A stretch of 64,000 nt of DNA. It comes from Mycobacterium lentiflavum (lineage in GTDB: Bacteria > Actinomycetota > Actinomycetes > Mycobacteriales > Mycobacteriaceae). Shown piece after piece: positions 32,459 to 42,134 of this stretch (position 1 is the first letter of the stretch; the number at the start of each line of letters is the position of its first letter). The stretch spans positions 2,790,001-2,854,000 of the forward strand of contig NZ_CP092423.2 of NCBI RefSeq assembly GCF_022374895.2. Reading direction: 5' to 3'. The translations under genes and the position numbers were made by a program. Under the pieces are notes generated by a model, which was not told where the DNA came from, did no database searches, and saw only the letters and a list, made by a program, of their open reading frames with translations.

Positions 32459-32797
32459 ATGCGCGCAGAGGTTACTGTGGATGGGGTGGCGATCTACAAA
32501 GGCAGAACGGTAGCAGCGTTGTGCGGTGGTGCGGCCGTACTTGCCCTGGCGTTCGGCGGTATTGGCTCGGCTGACGAGTCGCCGAGCAGCACTGCTGTTC
32601 CGGCGTCCAGCGTGGCGCCCACGCCGCCAGGGAATAGCGGCGGCGCCCTGCGGGTCAAACCCGCCGGCGGCGGCGGTGGCTGCATCAGCGGCCTGAACTG
32701 TGGGCCCATCAATCCCGACCGGCCGCCGCCCCCGAAGCGCCCCCCGCGTCTCGTGCATGGTCCGGGGGATCCTCTTCCATTGCCGCAGCATCCATAG
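32459..32797 (+). CDS. Small proline/glycine-rich exported protein
   Basis: A 112-residue protein with a signal-peptide-like start ('RTVAALCGGAAVLALAFGGIGSADE', cleavage likely after the SA at about residue 38). The mature part is low in complexity: Ser/Pro/Thr, 'GGGGGCISGLNC' with two cysteines, and a proline-rich tail 'RPPPPKRPPRL'. The start may instead be GTG 32486, which would leave a tidier signal peptide. Such short secreted proteins with a glycine block and Cys pair occur in mycobacteria, mostly uncharacterised. Confidence 0.6.
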   Translation: MRAEVTVDGVAIYKGRTVAALCGGAAVLALAFGGIGSADESPSSTAVPASSVAPTPPGNSGGALRVKPAGGGGGCISGLNCGPINPDRPPPPKRPPRLVHGPGDPLPLPQHP

Positions 32798-32835
32798 CCG
32801 GTTAGCTCAGCGCTGGCCCGCCATCCGTATCCCGC

Positions 32836-32848
32836 ATAGGTTTCCTAT
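32836..32848. promoter_or_regulatory. Short inverted repeat before the acid-CoA ligase gene
   Basis: ATAGG-TTT-CCTAT, two perfect 5-bp arms, ends 9 bases before the ATG at 32858 in a locally AT-rich stretch. Its position over the ribosome site would suit a repressor. The arms are short, so chance is a serious alternative; no regulator gene is adjacent. Confidence 0.3.
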
Positions 32849-32857
32849 CATTTGGTA

Positions 32858-34480
32858 ATGAGCGCCGGTGAGCTGGATACCGTGAGCTCGCCGGCATTCA
32901 CCGACGAGGACTCGGCACTGTTTCGCGCGGCCGGATGGTGGTCCGACTCGACGCTGTCGGACGCGGTGCGGCGTAACGCCGAACGATCACCGGACCGCGT
33001 TGCCTATTCCGACGAACCCGGCACTTCACTGACATGGCGCGAATTCGATTCTGCGGCTAATAATTTGGCGGGCCAGCTGGCCGGGATCGGCATCGGGCGC
33101 GGAGACCGAATTGCGGTGTGGCACGGCGACTCCAGCGCGATCCACATGCTGTTCGTTGCGATCGAGCGTTGTGGTGCCGTCGTCGTCGGCATCGGGGCGC
33201 GCGCCGGGGCCCGTGAGGTCGGCGCGCTGCTGCGCAACGCGGCGCCGAAGATCCTGATCAGCGACCCCAAGCACAGCGATGACGCGGCCCGGGCCACCAC
33301 GGAGTCATCGGTGTCCCTGCTGATCCTGGGCAAGGAAGCCGGAACCCCGCGGCTGAACAGCGACGCGCGCCCCAAGGCGGTCGCCGCCGAATCTCAACTC
33401 GGTCCCGACGATGTCTTCCTGATCAACTCCACGTCGGGGACCACCGGCCTGCCCAAGTGTGTCGTGCATACGCAGAATCGATGGCATTACTTTCACCAGA
33501 AGGCCGTCGCCAACGGGTTGTTGACGTCCGACGACGTGTTCTTGCCGGTCATCCCCATGCCTTTCGGTTTCGGAATATGGACCAGCCACACCACCCCGAT
33601 CTATCTGGGCGCCAGCTCGGTGATCCTGGATCGCTTCACGGCGCACGCGGCGTGTGCGGCGATAGCCCGGCACAAAGCGACCGTATTATGTTGCGTCAGC
33701 TCACAATTGACGATGCTGATGGCTGACCGAGCGTCCAGGGATTACGACCTGAGCTCGCTGCGAGTTGTTTTCACCGGCGGTGAGGCGATTCCGTACCGGC
33801 CGGCGGCCGAATTCGAAGAGCTCACCGGCGCGAAGATCCTGCAGTTCTACGGCTCGAATGAAACCGGCCTGCTCAGTGCGACGACCGTGGACGACCCGCT
33901 GGATCGTCGACTGCGCACCGGCGGCCGGATCGTTCCCGAAATGGCGGTCCGGCTCTTCGACGGGGATCAAGACGTCACCGCGACGGGACGGGGTCAGCCG
34001 GCGTGCCGAGGCCCAGCGACCAGCCTCGGCTATCTCGGGGGTGCCGACCACGACCAGCTGTTCACTCGCGACGGCTGGATGCTGATGGGCGACATCTGCG
34101 AGCTCGACGCCGACGGCTACTTGACCATTACCGGCCGAACGTCCGATTTCATCCTGCGGGCCGGCAAGAACATCAGCGCGGCACAGGTCGAGGACGCCGT
34201 GATGACTCACCCCGCGATTGCGCTCGCCGCGGCGGTGGCGATGCCGGATCCGATGTTTGGCGAGAGGGTCTGCCTCTACGCCGAACTCGCCGACTCCGCG
34301 ACCCTCGACTTGCCCGCACTCGTCAGCCACCTACTGACACTCGGGGTTTCCAAAGAACTGCTACCCGAACGCCTCATCGTCGTCGACGAAATACCGCGAT
34401 CATCCGGCGGAAAAATCGCCAAAGGCGATCTGCGCCAAGATATTCGAGCAAGAGTGGAGGCCGAGCATGAACACGTCTGA
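32858..34480 (+). CDS. AMP-dependent acid-CoA ligase
   Basis: A 540-residue ANL ligase: P-loop 'STSGTTGLPKCVVHTQ' (about residue 190), 'LPVIPMPFGFGIWTSHT', 'QFYGSNETG', 'DGWMLMGDICELDADGYLTITGRTSDFILRAGKNISAAQVE' spanning the hinge, and catalytic Lys in 'SSGGKIAKGDLRQDI'. It resembles dihydroxybenzoate- or cyclohexanecarboxylate-type ligases more than long-chain FadDs. ATG at 32858; no good Shine-Dalgarno, so the message may be nearly leaderless. It overlaps the class II aldolase gene by 14 bases, and an amidohydrolase follows, forming a three-gene operon. Confidence 0.87.
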   Translation: MSAGELDTVSSPAFTDEDSALFRAAGWWSDSTLSDAVRRNAERSPDRVAYSDEPGTSLTWREFDSAANNLAGQLAGIGIGRGDRIAVWHGDSSAIHMLFVAIERCGAVVVGIGARAGAREVGALLRNAAPKILISDPKHSDDAARATTESSVSLLILGKEAGTPRLNSDARPKAVAAESQLGPDDVFLINSTSGTTGLPKCVVHTQNRWHYFHQKAVANGLLTSDDVFLPVIPMPFGFGIWTSHTTPIYLGASSVILDRFTAHAACAAIARHKATVLCCVSSQLTMLMADRASRDYDLSSLRVVFTGGEAIPYRPAAEFEELTGAKILQFYGSNETGLLSATTVDDPLDRRLRTGGRIVPEMAVRLFDGDQDVTATGRGQPACRGPATSLGYLGGADHDQLFTRDGWMLMGDICELDADGYLTITGRTSDFILRAGKNISAAQVEDAVMTHPAIALAAAVAMPDPMFGERVCLYAELADSATLDLPALVSHLLTLGVSKELLPERLIVVDEIPRSSGGKIAKGDLRQDIRARVEAEHEHV

Positions 34481-35240
34481 TCCACGACGAGGTGGTCTGG
34501 AGGTGTGGGCGCCGTCCGTCGTACCCCTGATCGGTGTCGACCTGACCGAGGAACAGGCGCTCGCCGTGGCCTTCCGCCATCTGGCCGGTATCGGGTTCTC
34601 CGAGAACATGGCCGGACACATCACCTGGCAGCTCGACGGACGAACCGACATGTTGGTCAATCCTTGGGGCTTGTGGTGGCAGGAACTCACCGCGTCCGAT
34701 ATCTGCTTGGTGGACAGCGAAGCTCGTGTGGTGCGCGGTCGGTGGGACGTCACTCCTGCGATCCACATCCATACCGAACTGCATCGGGTCCGCGCGGACG
34801 CCCGAGTGGTCATCCACAATCATCCGTATTACGTCTGTGTGCTCGCGGCGCTGGGCAGACTGCCCGAACTCGTGCATCAGACCGGCGCGTTGTTTCTGGA
34901 CGACCTGTGCCTGGTGGCCGAATACGATGGCGAGATCGACAGCCCCCGCCGCGCAGCCGATCTCGCGGCGCGCATCGGCGGTGCCAACCTCACGATCCTG
35001 GCCAACCACGGCGTCATCGCCACTGGCCGCAACCTCGCCGAGGCGGTCTACCGGGCGGCGTCGATCGAGCGGGTGTGCAAGCTGGCCTACGACGTCATGC
35101 TCACCGGCAAGGAGCCGGTCACGATGAACTGGTCGGACATGGCGGGCATGCAGCGATCCCTGATCGAGCGGGCCGCTGACGTGTACTGGGCCGGCGCGGC
35201 GCGGATGACGATCAAGGCGGATCGCGATGTACTCAGCTGA
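34467..35240 (+). CDS. Class II aldolase/adducin-family protein
   Basis: A 257-residue protein of the fuculose-aldolase fold: 'FSENMAGHITWQLDGRTDMLVNPWGLWWQELTASDICLVD', the zinc-site segment 'HIHTELHRVRADARVVIHNHPYYVCVLAALG' (H-x-H and H-x-H) and 'TILANHGVIATGRNLAEAVYRA' (third His). Members are metal-dependent aldolases, epimerases or decarboxylases. ATG at 34467 follows GGAGG and overlaps the ligase gene. The operon context points to cleavage or decarboxylation of a hydroxy acid rather than sugar metabolism. Confidence 0.87.
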   Translation: MNTSDPRRGGLEVWAPSVVPLIGVDLTEEQALAVAFRHLAGIGFSENMAGHITWQLDGRTDMLVNPWGLWWQELTASDICLVDSEARVVRGRWDVTPAIHIHTELHRVRADARVVIHNHPYYVCVLAALGRLPELVHQTGALFLDDLCLVAEYDGEIDSPRRAADLAARIGGANLTILANHGVIATGRNLAEAVYRAASIERVCKLAYDVMLTGKEPVTMNWSDMAGMQRSLIERAADVYWAGAARMTIKADRDVLS

Positions 35241-35288
35241 GCCCGGCCGGCATTCACCGTCCACCGACGCCGAAGGAGATTGCCGCCC

Positions 35289-36557
35289 ATGAAATCGATT
35301 GACGAGCTGGCCTCGAATCTGAATTTCACGACGGCCAAGACCGGCGACGAGCGTTCGGTCACGTTTCTGCCGGACCCGCCGCGTTCGCCGCGCCACTACA
35401 CGGTGATCTCGGTCGACGACCACATCGTGGAACCCCCGGACACCTTCACCGGCCGGCTGCCCCGAAAGTTCGCCGACCGTGCGCCGCGGGTCGTCGACAC
35501 CGACAGCGGCGGACAGACCTGGGTCTATGACAATCAGGAACTGCCCAACGTCGGGTTCAACGCTGTGGTCGGGCGCCCGGTGGCCGAGTACGGCTTCGAG
35601 CCGGTCCGATTCGACGAAATGCGCAGGGGCGCATGGGATATCCATGAGCGCGTCAAGGACATGGACCTCAACGGCATCTACGCGTCGCTGAATTTTCCGT
35701 CGTTTCTGCCTGGCTTCGCCGGCCAGCGGTTGCAGCAGGTGACCAAGGATCGCGATCTGGCACTGGCCTCGGTCCGGGCGTGGAACGACTGGCACCTCGA
35801 GGTGTGGGCCGGTTCGTATCCCGAACGAATCATTCCCTGCCAGCTGCCCTGGCTGCTGGACCCCGAGCTGGGCGCCAAGATGATCCACGAGAACGCCGCG
35901 CGCGGCTTCCACGCGGTGACGTTCAGCGAGAACCCCGCCATGCTGGGGTTGCCGAGTATCCATTCAGGACACTGGGATCCGATCATGGCCGCATGCGCCG
36001 ACACCGAAACGGTGGTGAATCTGCATATCGGATCGTCGGGTTCCTCGCCGTCGACCACCGAGGACGCTCCGCCGGACGTACAGGGCGTGCTGTTCTTCGC
36101 CTACGCCATCTCGGCGGCCGTGGACTGGTTGTACTCCGGATTGCCGAGCAGATTCCCGGATCTCAAGATCTGTTTGTCGGAAGGCGGAATCGGCTGGGTG
36201 GCAGGCCTGCTCGATCGCCTCGATCACATGCTCAGCTACCACGCTATGTACGGCACCTGGCAGGCCCTAGGGGAGAAGCTCACTCCCGCAGAGGTTTTCA
36301 CCCGCAACTTCTGGTTCTGCGCGGTGGAGGACAAGTCGTCGTTCGTGCAGCGCGACCGAATCGGTATGGAAAACATCATGCTCGAAGCCGACTATCCGCA
36401 CTGCGACTCCACCTGGCCGCACACGCAACAAACGATCCACGAGGAGATCGATGACCTGCCGCCGGACGCGATCCGCAAGTTCACCTGGGAGAACGCGTCG
36501 CGGTTGTACCAGCACCCGGTGCCAGCAGCGGTCCAGCAGGATCCCGACGCGTTCTGA
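35289..36557 (+). CDS. Amidohydrolase family 2 (ACMSD-like) metal-dependent hydrolase/decarboxylase
   Basis: A 422-residue TIM-barrel protein: 'VISVDDHIVEPPDTF' (the usual HxH is DDHIVEP, one metal His), 'ERVKDMDLNGIYASLNFP', 'VNLHIGSSG' (third His), 'LKICLSEGGIGWVAGLLDRLDHML' and 'NIMLEADYPHCDSTWPHT' (metal Asp and His). This subgroup, abundant in mycobacteria, is related to gamma-resorcylate decarboxylase and ACMSD. ATG at 35289 follows AAGGAG. It is the third gene of the ligase-aldolase operon. A paralog lies at 56896. Confidence 0.85.
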   Translation: MKSIDELASNLNFTTAKTGDERSVTFLPDPPRSPRHYTVISVDDHIVEPPDTFTGRLPRKFADRAPRVVDTDSGGQTWVYDNQELPNVGFNAVVGRPVAEYGFEPVRFDEMRRGAWDIHERVKDMDLNGIYASLNFPSFLPGFAGQRLQQVTKDRDLALASVRAWNDWHLEVWAGSYPERIIPCQLPWLLDPELGAKMIHENAARGFHAVTFSENPAMLGLPSIHSGHWDPIMAACADTETVVNLHIGSSGSSPSTTEDAPPDVQGVLFFAYAISAAVDWLYSGLPSRFPDLKICLSEGGIGWVAGLLDRLDHMLSYHAMYGTWQALGEKLTPAEVFTRNFWFCAVEDKSSFVQRDRIGMENIMLEADYPHCDSTWPHTQQTIHEEIDDLPPDAIRKFTWENASRLYQHPVPAAVQQDPDAF

Positions 36558-36561
36558 AGGC

Positions 36562-36900
36562 TCAGTCGGCACTCTTCGGGCAGGGGCAGTCACCGGAGTC
36601 GGCCACCGCGTCGGTCCGCGCCGCGGTGCGAAATGCGCCGTCCGCGGTGGTGCGGACCGGCTTGTCCGTCAGCGGTGCGGCGGTCCCCGCAGCCACCGCC
36701 ACCGCTGACGACGACCCTGAACTTGCTTCCAGGCACGACGGCGTAACGACCCAGTCCATGAATTGCCAAACCGCGGCAACGAGGGTCAACAGCAGCAAGA
36801 CCGTCGCCACGGCGTGGGCCACCAGGTAGTAGCAGTATCCGGTTGAGGTAGGTGGTGAACCGTCGCCGGCAGCGACCATTTTGAACGTCACCTGTCGCAT
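36562..36900 (-). CDS. Single-pass membrane protein, unknown
   Basis: A 112-residue protein with one hydrophobic helix at about 24-47 ('YYLVAHAVATVLLLLTLVAAVW') and a Ser/Ala-rich, otherwise featureless C-terminal half ending 'DSGDCPCPKSAD' with a CPC motif. ATG at 36900 has AAAGGGG at good spacing. Four bases separate its stop from that of the amidohydrolase (convergent). No family recognised. Confidence 0.55.
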   Translation of the reverse strand: MRQVTFKMVAAGDGSPPTSTGYCYYLVAHAVATVLLLLTLVAAVWQFMDWVVTPSCLEASSGSSSAVAVAAGTAAPLTDKPVRTTADGAFRTAARTDAVADSGDCPCPKSAD

Positions 36901-37121
36901 TGAGCGGCCCCTTTCTTGACCTAGCGGTGTCACCCGCCACAACCGTTGCTCGACAGTTCTTCGGAGCACCGGGTCGATCGGATGGGCGAACTCTTTATTC
37001 GAAGCGCATGCAGGACGTCACCAGCTTGTTTGCCGGCGGAGTGCTTCGGGGGGTAGCCATCGTGGGCCGGATGCGCTTCGCTATCGGTAAGCGGCTAGTC
37101 CAGGCGGGGCAGGAGGGGATT

Positions 37122-37940
37122 TTGACGACGGGCAAGGTTGATTTCACTTCGGTCCGCTGGGGCTCAGTCGAGTGGACGAACCTCGTGACGTTGTATCTGC
37201 GTGCCCACGAAAGCCGTTCCCGGCATCCGATTCTCGGTGACCATGCCGCCGCGGATGCCGTCGCCCGGATCGACTACGACTTCAAACGCATACACCGGAA
37301 TTCGTTGCCGGCGTCCAATCAATACCTGGTCGCGCTGCGCGCGAAGCAGCTCGACGTGTGGTGCGCCGATTTCCTTTCGCACCACCCGGACGCGGTCGTC
37401 TTGCACCTGGGCGCCGGCCTCGACGGTCGGGCCTTTCGCCTGGATTTACCGCCGGCGGTGCTGTGGTTCGACCTCGACCAGCCGAGCGTTATCGAGCTTC
37501 GCCGGCGGCTTTACGACGAAACCGAGCGGTACAAGATGATCGGCTCGTCGGTCACCGAGTCGAGCTGGCTCGATCAGATTCCTACCGGCCGCCCGACACT
37601 CGTCGTCGCCGAGGGCCTGCTGATGTATGTGGAGGAGAGTGCCGTCCGCGAGCTGTTCGCGCGCGTGCTGGACCGATTCGATTGCGGGGAGCTGCAATTC
37701 GACACCCTCTCCGCGCTGGCGCCGTTGCTCTCAAAAGTGCTCACCCGGGGCATTATCAGATGGGGGATCGGCAATGCGCGTGACATCGAAACGTGGAATC
37801 CAAAGCTGCGATTGGTTGAACAGACACCCGCACAGGCCGGCTACGAAAAGATCGACAGCACCGTCGTGCGGTGGATATACCGATTCTTCAATGCGTCGCC
37901 GTTCGGCCCGTACGACACGTTGAACCGGTTTGCGTTCTAG
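37122..37940 (+). CDS. SAM-dependent methyltransferase, LCM/PPM1 (TcmP) family
   Basis: A 272-residue methyltransferase of the leucine-carboxyl-methyltransferase group that is expanded in mycobacteria: 'VDFTSVRWGSVEWTNLVTLYLRA', SAM motif 'VLHLGAGLDGRAFRLD', 'WFDLDQPSVIELRRRL' and 'LVVAEGLLMYVEESAVRELF'. TTG at 37122 is chosen because AGGAGGGG precedes it with ideal spacing and the family fold starts there; ATG 37008 would add 38 residues of no family match. It probably O-methylates a small hydroxylated or carboxylated metabolite. Confidence 0.8.
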   Translation: MTTGKVDFTSVRWGSVEWTNLVTLYLRAHESRSRHPILGDHAAADAVARIDYDFKRIHRNSLPASNQYLVALRAKQLDVWCADFLSHHPDAVVLHLGAGLDGRAFRLDLPPAVLWFDLDQPSVIELRRRLYDETERYKMIGSSVTESSWLDQIPTGRPTLVVAEGLLMYVEESAVRELFARVLDRFDCGELQFDTLSALAPLLSKVLTRGIIRWGIGNARDIETWNPKLRLVEQTPAQAGYEKIDSTVVRWIYRFFNASPFGPYDTLNRFAF

Positions 37941-37954
37941 CGCTCTGGGCGATC

Positions 37955-38677
37955 TCAGGACTGGTTGCCCGCCACGCCCAGGTCTGCGCGAGCCTCATCG
38001 ATCAGGTCCACTCGTGCCCGGATCATCGCGGTCCGCCGAGAATCGAATTCCCGGACCGCCGCCTCGATCTTCTCGCGATTAGTCGGCTCGCGTAGATACT
38101 CGCTATTCAGTGCCGCGTAAGCACTGGCGAGGGCGTTGTTGGCCTCGCGCAGCGCGAGGGTCCGAAGCCGCATGGATGCCGATCCGACCAAGTCGACCGC
38201 TGCGGCGGCATTGGACAATTCCAGGCTTGCCGCTTCCCATTTGCCTATTTCGTTGAGGAACGCTGGTTCGGTCAACGGGTCGGCCGCCCGGCTGTAGCGA
38301 GATACATCGACCTCTTGCTCGATGGCCACCATGATCTGCATCTTGGCAAGCAGATCCGTATAGATGCTCTTGCGCTCATTCCGCGCAAATTCGGCTGCGC
38401 TGTGTTTGTGCAGGTTTTCGGCCGTAGCAACGCTGGTTTGGTACGAGTAATGCGAGGCGGCTACGGCGGTGATAAGCATGGCCAGCATTGCGGCCAGAGC
38501 TAATACGAGTTCTTTGGTCCAGAAACGCGCAGTGGGCTGGGCGAGCTGGATTGGTGCCGTCGTCTGGTGAGAACCGACGGCGGTCTGCGGTGGGCTCGGA
38601 GCCAGTTCGGTTACCGCATCGGGGTGCGCGTCGACCACTTGCCGGACTCTGGTTACGTCGGCCGGCGGGGCATCCAT
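37955..38677 (-). CDS. Membrane-anchored protein with extracytoplasmic helical domain
   Basis: A 240-residue protein with a 50-residue Pro-rich cytoplasmic tail, one membrane helix at about 57-74 ('LVLALAAMLAMLITAVAAS') and a helical C-terminal domain ('NERKSIYTDLLAKMQIMVAIEQEVD', 'ALREANNALASAYAALNSEYLREPTNREKIEAAVREFDSRR') that looks like a sensor or coiled bundle. No known domain recognised. It diverges from the small secreted protein at 38888. Confidence 0.6.
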   Translation of the reverse strand: MDAPPADVTRVRQVVDAHPDAVTELAPSPPQTAVGSHQTTAPIQLAQPTARFWTKELVLALAAMLAMLITAVAASHYSYQTSVATAENLHKHSAAEFARNERKSIYTDLLAKMQIMVAIEQEVDVSRYSRAADPLTEPAFLNEIGKWEAASLELSNAAAAVDLVGSASMRLRTLALREANNALASAYAALNSEYLREPTNREKIEAAVREFDSRRTAMIRARVDLIDEARADLGVAGNQS

Positions 38678-38887
38678 CAGCCCAATTTAAGGCGTGCAAG
38701 CGTACGACGCAGGCGGCGCACGCGGCTATACATCACCATTTCATCGCCGGGCTACGGAGCACGGTGGCCCAGCTGCGAAGTCCGCGCGAATCTGGTCATT
38801 GCGTGGAGGATTCCCAGTCGGTAACGTCGAGGCTCAGCAAACCCTGGCGTCGGGACCCAGCGGGCGGACGCGAGCAGGAGGCATTCT

Positions 38888-39112
38888 GTGAAGAAATTGA
38901 TCGCTGCAGCTACATTGGCCTTTTCGGCGATGATGACCACCGGCGTGGGTGTCAGCAACGCCGACGAGATCCTCGTCGAAGGCAACTATGCGACGGAGGC
39001 CGGGTGCATGGCGGACGGCCCGCATGTCGAAGTCGTCCATCCCGGCACCTGGACTCACTTTTCCTGTGTTCAGCATTCCGATGGTCTTTGGTACCTCTAT
39101 CTGAGCAACTGA
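38888..39112 (+). CDS. Small secreted protein (74 aa)
   Basis: A signal peptide 'MKKLIAAATLAFSAMMTTG' with likely cleavage after 'VSNA' (residue 25) leaves a mature peptide of about 49 residues with two cysteines, C40 and C60, likely a disulfide, and an aromatic end 'DGLWYLYLSN'. GTG at 38888 follows GGAGG at 6-base spacing. Small secreted two-cysteine proteins of this build are common in mycobacteria and mostly uncharacterised. Its last codons and stop are triplicated downstream. Confidence 0.75.
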   Translation: MKKLIAAATLAFSAMMTTGVGVSNADEILVEGNYATEAGCMADGPHVEVVHPGTWTHFSCVQHSDGLWYLYLSN

Positions 39113-39145
39113 TACCTGAGCAACTGATATCTGAGCAACTGAGTC
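39101..39145 (+). repeat. Three tandem 15-bp repeats containing the stop codon
   Basis: CTGAGCAACTGATAC, CTGAGCAACTGATAT and CTGAGCAACTGAGTC stand head to tail. The first copy encodes the last residues Leu-Ser-Asn and the TGA of the small secreted protein; since the unit is 15 bp, the second and third copies place further in-frame TGAs 5 and 10 codons on. It lies between convergent genes. It probably arose by slippage. Confidence 0.9.
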
Positions 39146-39161
39146 CGGCAGCCGCCGACCA

Positions 39162-40181
39162 TCACAGATTGGAAGCAAGCCGCCGCAGAATGTCCGCGGT
39201 GGGTGCGGCGGCGGCGTGCCGGTATCCCGTCCCTGCCCACAGGTGGACGTAGTCGGGCTTGCCCGCAGCCGCGGCGGCTTTGCGCAGCGGGCTGGTCAGG
39301 TAGTGAATTGCGGGATAGCCGAACGGCGCGTGTTCCTCGTGGTCGTCGATGAACCTGTTGCGCAGTCCGCGGGCGGGGCGCCCGGTGAAGGCATGGGTCA
39401 ACACCGTCTCGGTCCGAGCGGGATCGGTCAGGGCGGCCTGGTGGGTCGCCGACGCACCGCTTTCGGTGGCGCGCAACAGAGCGGTGCCGACGACAGCCGC
39501 GGCGGCTCCCGCCCGGATCACGTCCGCCACCGCGTCGGCTGTTGCCAGCCCCCCGGCGGCCAGTACCGGCAGCGGCACCGTCGCGGTCACCTGTTTGACG
39601 AGGTCCACGATCGGGACCGGCTGCACCGGTCGCAGCGGTGTGAGGGTGCCGGAATGCCCACCGGCGGCGGCTGCCTGTAAGGCCAGCATGTCCACGCCGG
39701 CATCGCGGGCCTGCACCGCCTCCTGCGCCGTCGTCACCGTTTGGACCACCACGGTTTTGGCCTGCTGCAGCGCGACGATCACGCTGCGCGGCGGGATGCC
39801 GAACGTGAAGGACACCATCGGCACCGGGTCATCGAGCAACAGCGCGATCTTCTCGTCGAACCGATCGGTGTCCTCGATGGGGTCGGCGGGCAGGGCGAGG
39901 CCGAACTGGTCGGCCTCCTTTTGGATGATCGCTGCATAAGCGCGGTAGCTGTCGGGGTCGACCGGCACCGGGTTGGGTGCAAACAGGTTGATGCCGAACG
40001 GGATTCCCTCGGCACGCACGGTCTTGAGCTCGGCTTCGACGGCCTGCACCGTCTTATAGCCCGCGGCGAGCATGCCCAGCCCGCCTGCCGCGGTGGCGGC
40101 CGACACCATCGCCGGCGTGGTCGGGCCGCCCGACATCGGGGCGGCAACCAGCGGAATCGACATCTCGAACTGTGCCAACAT
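39162..40181 (-). CDS. Nitronate monooxygenase-family FMN protein (NPD-like)
   Basis: A 339-residue TIM-barrel flavoprotein: 'IPLVAAPMSGGPTTPAMVSAATAAGGLGMLAAGY' at the N terminus, 'FGINLFAPNPVP', 'DMLALQAAAAGGHSGT' (the catalytic-His/FMN region), 'LPVLAAGGLATADAVADVIRAGAAAAVVGTALL' binding phosphate. Known members oxidise alkyl nitronates (including toxic propionate-3-nitronate) or reduce quinones or enones. ATG at 40181 follows GGAGGGG. It diverges from the sulfatase at 40275. Confidence 0.85.
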   Translation of the reverse strand: MLAQFEMSIPLVAAPMSGGPTTPAMVSAATAAGGLGMLAAGYKTVQAVEAELKTVRAEGIPFGINLFAPNPVPVDPDSYRAYAAIIQKEADQFGLALPADPIEDTDRFDEKIALLLDDPVPMVSFTFGIPPRSVIVALQQAKTVVVQTVTTAQEAVQARDAGVDMLALQAAAAGGHSGTLTPLRPVQPVPIVDLVKQVTATVPLPVLAAGGLATADAVADVIRAGAAAAVVGTALLRATESGASATHQAALTDPARTETVLTHAFTGRPARGLRNRFIDDHEEHAPFGYPAIHYLTSPLRKAAAAAGKPDYVHLWAGTGYRHAAAAPTADILRRLASNL

Positions 40182-40223
40182 TGGACGCCCCTCCGGGATC
40201 AGTGTTTCCCGAATCGAGCGTAG

Positions 40224-41897
<1,674 letters not shown>

Positions 41898-41924
41898 TCA
41901 CGGGGGCAACAGATTTAGGGGCCG

Positions 41925-42124
41925 ATCACTGAGACGACAACGTGCGCGGTGATTGGCGGCGGGCCGGCCGGAATGGTCCTTGGGCTGCTGCGGTCGGTGA
42001 CGTACGTCGACGGACCTCGGCGGCCGTCCTGGGTGTGATCCAGCGCCTGGCGTGGCTATCCTTCATCCCCGCCTATTTCATCGGGGTCAGACCCGAGCGC
42101 GCGCCGGCCTTCGCCCGTCGGTAG
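41925..42124 (+). pseudogene. Decayed FAD-dependent monooxygenase gene (both ends only)
   Basis: Frame 1 from 41925 reads I-T-E-T-T-T-C-A-V then 'IGGGPAGMVLGLL', a standard FAD-monooxygenase N terminus except that the expected ATG is ATC; it stops at 42039. A second frame from about 42034 reads 'VIQRLAWLSFIPAYFIGVRPERAPAFARR' and TAG, which looks like the C terminus of such an enzyme. So the start codon is lost, the middle (several hundred codons) is deleted and the join is out of frame. AGGGG still stands before the lost start. It lies just upstream of the Gfo/Idh/MocA gene, which it may once have preceded in an operon. Confidence 0.7.
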
Positions 42125-42134
42125 CGTCGGGTCC

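Noticed and set aside
34374..35963. A 529-codon minus-strand frame across the ligase, aldolase and amidohydrolase genes
   Set aside because: It crosses three real, motif-bearing plus-strand genes; composition is that of an antisense shadow.
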